A DNA stretch of 9,393 nucleotides from Spirochaetales bacterium (GTDB lineage: Bacteria > Spirochaetota > Spirochaetia > Sphaerochaetales > Sphaerochaetaceae). A program made the translations under genes and the position numbers. This document shows, piece after piece, positions 6,561 through 9,393 of the stretch. The notes under the pieces are model-generated. The model searched no databases, had not been told where the DNA came from, and was given only the letters and a program-made list of their open reading frames with translations. Every line of letters begins with the position of its first letter. Position 1 is the stretch's first letter. The DNA lies in NCBI GenBank assembly GCA_012519125.1, contig JAAYQY010000119.1, forward strand, positions 1 through 9,393. The letters are read 5' to 3'.

Positions 6561-8041
6561 AGGTCTGCCTGAATCCAGTGCGGGTAGTGATAGCCGGTGA
6601 AGGCTTCGAACTGAAGCTTGCCTTGTTCCATCAACATCTGTGAACCGTTGACTATCCGGCACCCGGCATCCTTGGCCTTCTTCAGAAAGACCGTTTCCTT
6701 CGGTTCATAGACCAGCTCATAGGCAATCTCATTTCCGGTGAAAGAGAAGGAAGGACAGGGATCCATCGAGCTCAGTTCCCCCATTCCCACACTGGTGGTC
6801 TGTACCACCAAATCTGCTGCCCCGTTGTAGAGGTGTCCTCTCTCAAGGGTGTCATAGTTGCTCATCGTCTCAGAGGCCAGTGAGCGAGCATGCTCCTGGC
6901 TACGGTTGAGGATGGTTACCTTCACCCCATGGTTGTGCAGAGCCCAGACTACTGCCCGACTGGCACCTCCGGCTCCAATGACCAGTGCATGACGGATTGC
7001 TCCTTTGCCGATCTCCTCAGAAATCGGAGCCAGAAAGCCGTAGTAATCGGTATTCATTCCCTTCCACATGTTCTGGATGCGGACAACCGTATTGCACGAT
7101 CCTATCTGTTTCACCTCACGGGTGATACGGCCCAGATAGGGTTGCACGCTTCGTTTGTGGGGAACGGTGACCGAAAAGCCATGAATCTGGAGCATCTCAG
7201 CCAACTTGAAGAAGGCCCGTACCGAGTCCACCAAAAACGGAACATAGACAGCGTTGTAGCGGATCGCTTCAAACCCAGGGTTATGGATTTTCGGGCTTGC
7301 CGTATGATACACAGGATTGCCGATGATGCCGAAGATGTGAGTCTTCTCATCGAGCTTGTCAGCGCGGTACAGCGTACTCATAGCCTGTGCTCCCACATGG
7401 CCGGGAGCGGCCTGACTGTCTGAACAGAAGCTGAGAAGACTCCCGCACTTCTTGTACAGGATACGGGTACAGATGCCAAACTCTCCCATGCCGATGATAA
7501 TCTTCTCCTGTACATCGGAAAGTTCTTGTTGTACGCGGAAAAGCGTGATGATGTCCATGAGATTGTTCGGGGTGACTGCAACCTTGGGGATGTCACCTTT
7601 TGCAGCAAGCTTGCTGATTCTTCCAAAGATATCGGCAGGAACACACTCAAAATTGTGGTAGGATCGGATGATCTTAATTCCGCGCTGTCGCAGTGAGACT
7701 TCCATATCCACTTTTTGCTCAAAGAGCGGGTCCTTGAATTTCAGATCCCCTTTCTTCACATCATCTTCGATATCCACATAGGCGAAATCTCCCTTGCTTG
7801 CCTCATACAGCAATTGCAGTCGCTGTTTCTCGGCCAACGTGCACTTGCCCCCATCGATTGTGCGGCGAAGGGTAAGTATAACCGGGAGATCTACGGTTGA
7901 GGGAAAGGAAGAAGCAATTTTCTGTTCATCGGGATGCAGATGGTCAAGACGAAGCTCAGCGAGGGAGATCCACGTTCGGTTGCGTTCCACCAGAGCCCGG
8001 TTCTCCTCCAAAGTGGAGCCGGTAAGAGTAAGGCAAAGCAC
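6557..8041 (-). CDS. aroDE: Bifunctional 3-dehydroquinate dehydratase (type I) / shikimate dehydrogenase
   Basis: This two-domain enzyme carries steps 3 and 4 of the shikimate pathway: dehydroquinate to dehydroshikimate, then NADPH reduction to shikimate. The product has 494 residues. The dehydratase half (about 1-220) shows ELRLDHL (29-35), the catalytic His129 in SYHNFE, and the Schiff-base Lys153 in DIPKVAVTP. The dehydrogenase half (about 234-494) shows GNPVYHTASPKIHN (241-254), SVTVPHK with catalytic Lys296, GSCNTVV (314-320), NTD with Asp332, the NADP loop GAGGASRA (356-363), NRS, and QTTSVGM (414-420). The start is GTG at 8041, because AGGAGGT lies 5 nt upstream. The open frame extends to a GTG at 8080, but that adds 13 unconserved residues and would translate the ribosome site. 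Thr246 replaces the first Ser of the usual S-x-S, and GFSVT replaces the common G-x-NVT. It has its own promoter and is read against the aroK-aroC operon. Confidence 0.96.
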   Translation of the reverse strand: MLCLTLTGSTLEENRALVERNRTWISLAELRLDHLHPDEQKIASSFPSTVDLPVILTLRRTIDGGKCTLAEKQRLQLLYEASKGDFAYVDIEDDVKKGDLKFKDPLFEQKVDMEVSLRQRGIKIIRSYHNFECVPADIFGRISKLAAKGDIPKVAVTPNNLMDIITLFRVQQELSDVQEKIIIGMGEFGICTRILYKKCGSLLSFCSDSQAAPGHVGAQAMSTLYRADKLDEKTHIFGIIGNPVYHTASPKIHNPGFEAIRYNAVYVPFLVDSVRAFFKLAEMLQIHGFSVTVPHKRSVQPYLGRITREVKQIGSCNTVVRIQNMWKGMNTDYYGFLAPISEEIGKGAIRHALVIGAGGASRAVVWALHNHGVKVTILNRSQEHARSLASETMSNYDTLERGHLYNGAADLVVQTTSVGMGELSSMDPCPSFSFTGNEIAYELVYEPKETVFLKKAKDAGCRIVNGSQMLMEQGKLQFEAFTGYHYPHWIQADL

Positions 8042-8046
8042 TGTAG

Positions 8047-8053
8047 ACCTCCT
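8047..8053 (-). promoter_or_regulatory. Ribosome binding site deciding the aroDE start
   Basis: The minus strand reads AGGAGGT, a full Shine-Dalgarno match, ending 5 nt before GTG at 8041. It lies downstream of the more distal GTG at 8080, which has no comparable site, so translation should begin at 8041. Confidence 0.88.
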
Positions 8054-8075
8054 GAAATCGGGTGGATTGTCACCG

Positions 8076-8091
8076 AACACACGCTTGTGTT
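8076..8091. promoter_or_regulatory. 16-bp inverted repeat at the aroDE transcription start
   Basis: AACACA-CGCT-TGTGTT on the plus strand has perfect 6-bp arms around a 4-nt centre. The predicted aroDE start of transcription is about 8091, so the repeat would occupy about +1 to +16. It may be a DNA operator, or a 5'-terminal hairpin in the mRNA that guards against decay. It also lies upstream of the divergent ABC-F gene and could affect both. Confidence 0.45.
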
Positions 8092-8097
8092 AAGGTA

Positions 8098-8126
8098 ATC
8101 ATAACGTCAATCATCGGGCATTTCAA
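8098..8126 (-). promoter_or_regulatory. Sigma-70 type promoter of aroDE
   Basis: On the minus strand TTGAAA (8126-8121) and TATGAT (8103-8098) are separated by exactly 17 bp. Each hexamer differs from consensus at one base. Transcription would start near 8091, leaving a leader of about 50 nt before GTG 8041. I found no equally good plus-strand promoter for the ABC-F gene in the same region. Confidence 0.75.
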
Positions 8127-8141
8127 CACCCGTGTAGAGAG

Positions 8142-8147
8142 AAGGGG
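8142..8147 (+). promoter_or_regulatory. Ribosome binding site of the ABC-F gene
   Basis: AAGGGG lies 7 nt before GTG at 8155. The spacing is good, and the GTG precedes the first conserved strand of the ATPase domain. No ATG lies nearby in frame, so GTG 8155 is the chosen start. Confidence 0.7.
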
Positions 8148-8154
8148 AACGAGT

Positions 8155-9393
8155 GTGGCTACCTTGCAGGTACAGCGAGTGCATCTGGCTTTTGCAGACA
8201 GGGATATCTTGGAAGATGTCTCCTTTACCCTGACCGAAAAAAGCCGCAGTGCCCTTGCCGGCGGGAACGGCAGCGGCAAATCTACCTTGCTGAAGGTCAT
8301 CAGCCACGTCATGGCCGCAGACCAGTACGACTACTCTGCTACAAAGGGATTGAGAGTCTCCTACCTCCCCCAAAGCGACATTGTCTTTGAACAGGAGAGC
8401 GTATACGGAGAGGTCGAAAAAGCTTTCGACCGCTTATCTCCCCTGCTTGAAGAGCAACAGCTACTGGAGAACCGTCTTTCTACAGCTGGCGAGGGACAGA
8501 AAACTGAAGCGATGGTGCTTCGCTTGAGTGAAATTCACGAGGCTTTGCTGGAAGAGGGCTATTTCTCGCGCAAGGAGATCATCGAGCAGGTGCTCTTCGG
8601 GCTTGGATTCTCGAAAGCGGATATGGGCCGACCAACCAGTGAGTTCAGCGGAGGCTGGCAGATGCGCATCGCTCTGGCCAAAATCTTGGTGGAAAACCCT
8701 TCGATCATGCTGTTGGACGAACCTACCAACTATTTGGACATTGAAGCACGCTACTGGCTGAAAAACTACCTGAAAGTGTATGAAGGTGGGTTGATGATCG
8801 TCAGCCACGACCAGGGCTTTCTTGATGAGACGGTACACGAGGTCTTTGAACTCTTTCAGGGCAAACTCAAACGGTACAGTGGCAACTATACCCAGTATCT
8901 GAGACAGCGTGAGATGGAAATTGCACAGCTTGAGGCTGAGTTCAAGCTCCAGCAAGAGCAACTGGAGAAGAACGAGCAGTTCATTGAGCGGTTCCGCTAC
9001 AAGGCAACCAAAAGCCGGCAGGTGCAGAGCAGGATCAAGATGCTGGAAAAGATTGAGCTGGTGGAAGTACCCTCCCACCTGAAGCAACTCTCCTTCAGCT
9101 TTCCCCCTGCCCCACACAGCCCCAATGATGTGGTGATCATCGAGCATCTCGAGAAGCATTATGGGAGTCAGAGAATCTTCGACGACTTCTCCTTGATGGT
9201 GAACAAGGGCGACCGTCTTGCGGTCACCGGAAAGAACGGAGCGGGAAAGTCCACCTTGCTGAGAATTCTCAGCAGTGAGGACAGTGAGTATGGTGGCGTG
9301 GTTCGTCTCGGACCGAACGTCACGGTTGGGTACTTTGCCCAAGATACGGAGAAGACGCTCAATGCAGAAAACTCTGTGCTCGAAGAAGTCTCA
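8155..9393 (+). CDS. ABC-F family ATPase, YheS-like (3' end cut by window)
   Basis: ABC-F proteins are soluble twin-ATPase proteins that bind the ribosomal E site and act on stalled or slow translation; some give antibiotic resistance. They are not transporters, and no membrane segment is seen here. The 413 visible residues cover the first ATPase domain: Walker A GGNGSGKST (36-44), Q-loop LPQS (71-74), signature SGGWQMR (165-171), Walker B with IMLLDEPTN (184-192) and H-loop SHD with His218. Next comes a charged helical linker (about 250-310), then the start of the second domain with Walker A GKNGAGKST (359-367) and a Q-loop at FAQD (394-397). The linker motif FIERFRYKATKSRQVQSRIK (276-295) resembles that of YheS-type members. 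Full proteins have about 620-650 residues, so roughly one third is missing. It starts with GTG and is divergent from aroDE. Subfamily and substrate role are inferred. Confidence 0.95.
   Translation, partial: MATLQVQRVHLAFADRDILEDVSFTLTEKSRSALAGGNGSGKSTLLKVISHVMAADQYDYSATKGLRVSYLPQSDIVFEQESVYGEVEKAFDRLSPLLEEQQLLENRLSTAGEGQKTEAMVLRLSEIHEALLEEGYFSRKEIIEQVLFGLGFSKADMGRPTSEFSGGWQMRIALAKILVENPSIMLLDEPTNYLDIEARYWLKNYLKVYEGGLMIVSHDQGFLDETVHEVFELFQGKLKRYSGNYTQYLRQREMEIAQLEAEFKLQQEQLEKNEQFIERFRYKATKSRQVQSRIKMLEKIELVEVPSHLKQLSFSFPPAPHSPNDVVIIEHLEKHYGSQRIFDDFSLMVNKGDRLAVTGKNGAGKSTLLRILSSEDSEYGGVVRLGPNVTVGYFAQDTEKTLNAENSVLEEVS

Noticed and set aside
6500..6620. Search for an intrinsic terminator at the convergent junction
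   Set aside because: Only short stems such as GAGG-ATCCA-CCTC are present, with no following T-run on either strand.
6890..7423. Plus-strand open frame of 177 codons
   Set aside because: Antisense to the shikimate dehydrogenase half of aroDE; no domain seen.
8461..9342. Minus-strand open frame of 293 codons
   Set aside because: The longest shadow, but it is wholly opposite the ABC-F gene; the His- and Leu-rich sequence reflects the complement of conserved ATPase codons.

Overview
The window is 9.4 kb of compact bacterial chromosome: about 98% coding, near 50% G+C, with Shine-Dalgarno starts. The gene set suggests a spirochaete of the Sphaerochaeta/Treponema type. The clues are an XPB/ERCC3-type helicase with a companion protein, a fused aroD-aroE gene, and aroK-aroC beside them. 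This taxonomic call is inference from gene content and protein character, not from a search.

Layout. (1) Positions 1-899, minus strand: an HD-domain dGTP triphosphohydrolase-like gene that runs off the left edge. (2) Positions 964-6556, plus strand: five tightly packed genes read as one probable operon. They are a small three-helix membrane protein, shikimate kinase (aroK), chorismate synthase (aroC), an XPB-like DNA helicase, and a 629-residue helicase-associated protein. Gaps are 2 and 1 nt, then overlaps of 4 and 13 nt. (3) Positions 6557-8041, minus strand: a bifunctional 3-dehydroquinate dehydratase/shikimate dehydrogenase (aroDE). It converges on the operon with directly abutting stop codons. 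(4) Positions 8155-9393, plus strand: an ABC-F type ATPase that runs off the right edge. A 113-nt divergent region between the last two genes holds a good sigma-70 promoter for aroDE, a 16-bp inverted repeat at its predicted transcription start, and the two ribosome binding sites.

How the genes work together. AroDE, AroK and AroC supply steps 3, 4, 5 and 7 of the shikimate pathway, so most of the route from dehydroquinate to chorismate is encoded here, on two opposing transcripts. EPSP synthase (aroA) and the first two steps are not in the window. The helicase and its partner form a translationally overlapping pair.

The most interesting observation is that the partner appears to carry a second, motor-less copy of the helicase's own N-terminal module, behind a mostly helical N-terminal half. 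This layout recalls the XPB-p52 pair of eukaryotic TFIIH. Other points are a shikimate kinase lacking two usually conserved active-site arginines, with a G6-ATA-C6 inverted repeat coding for its lid, and a clear GTG restart for aroDE. No RNA genes, mobile elements, CRISPR arrays or gene-free stretches over 300 bases were seen.
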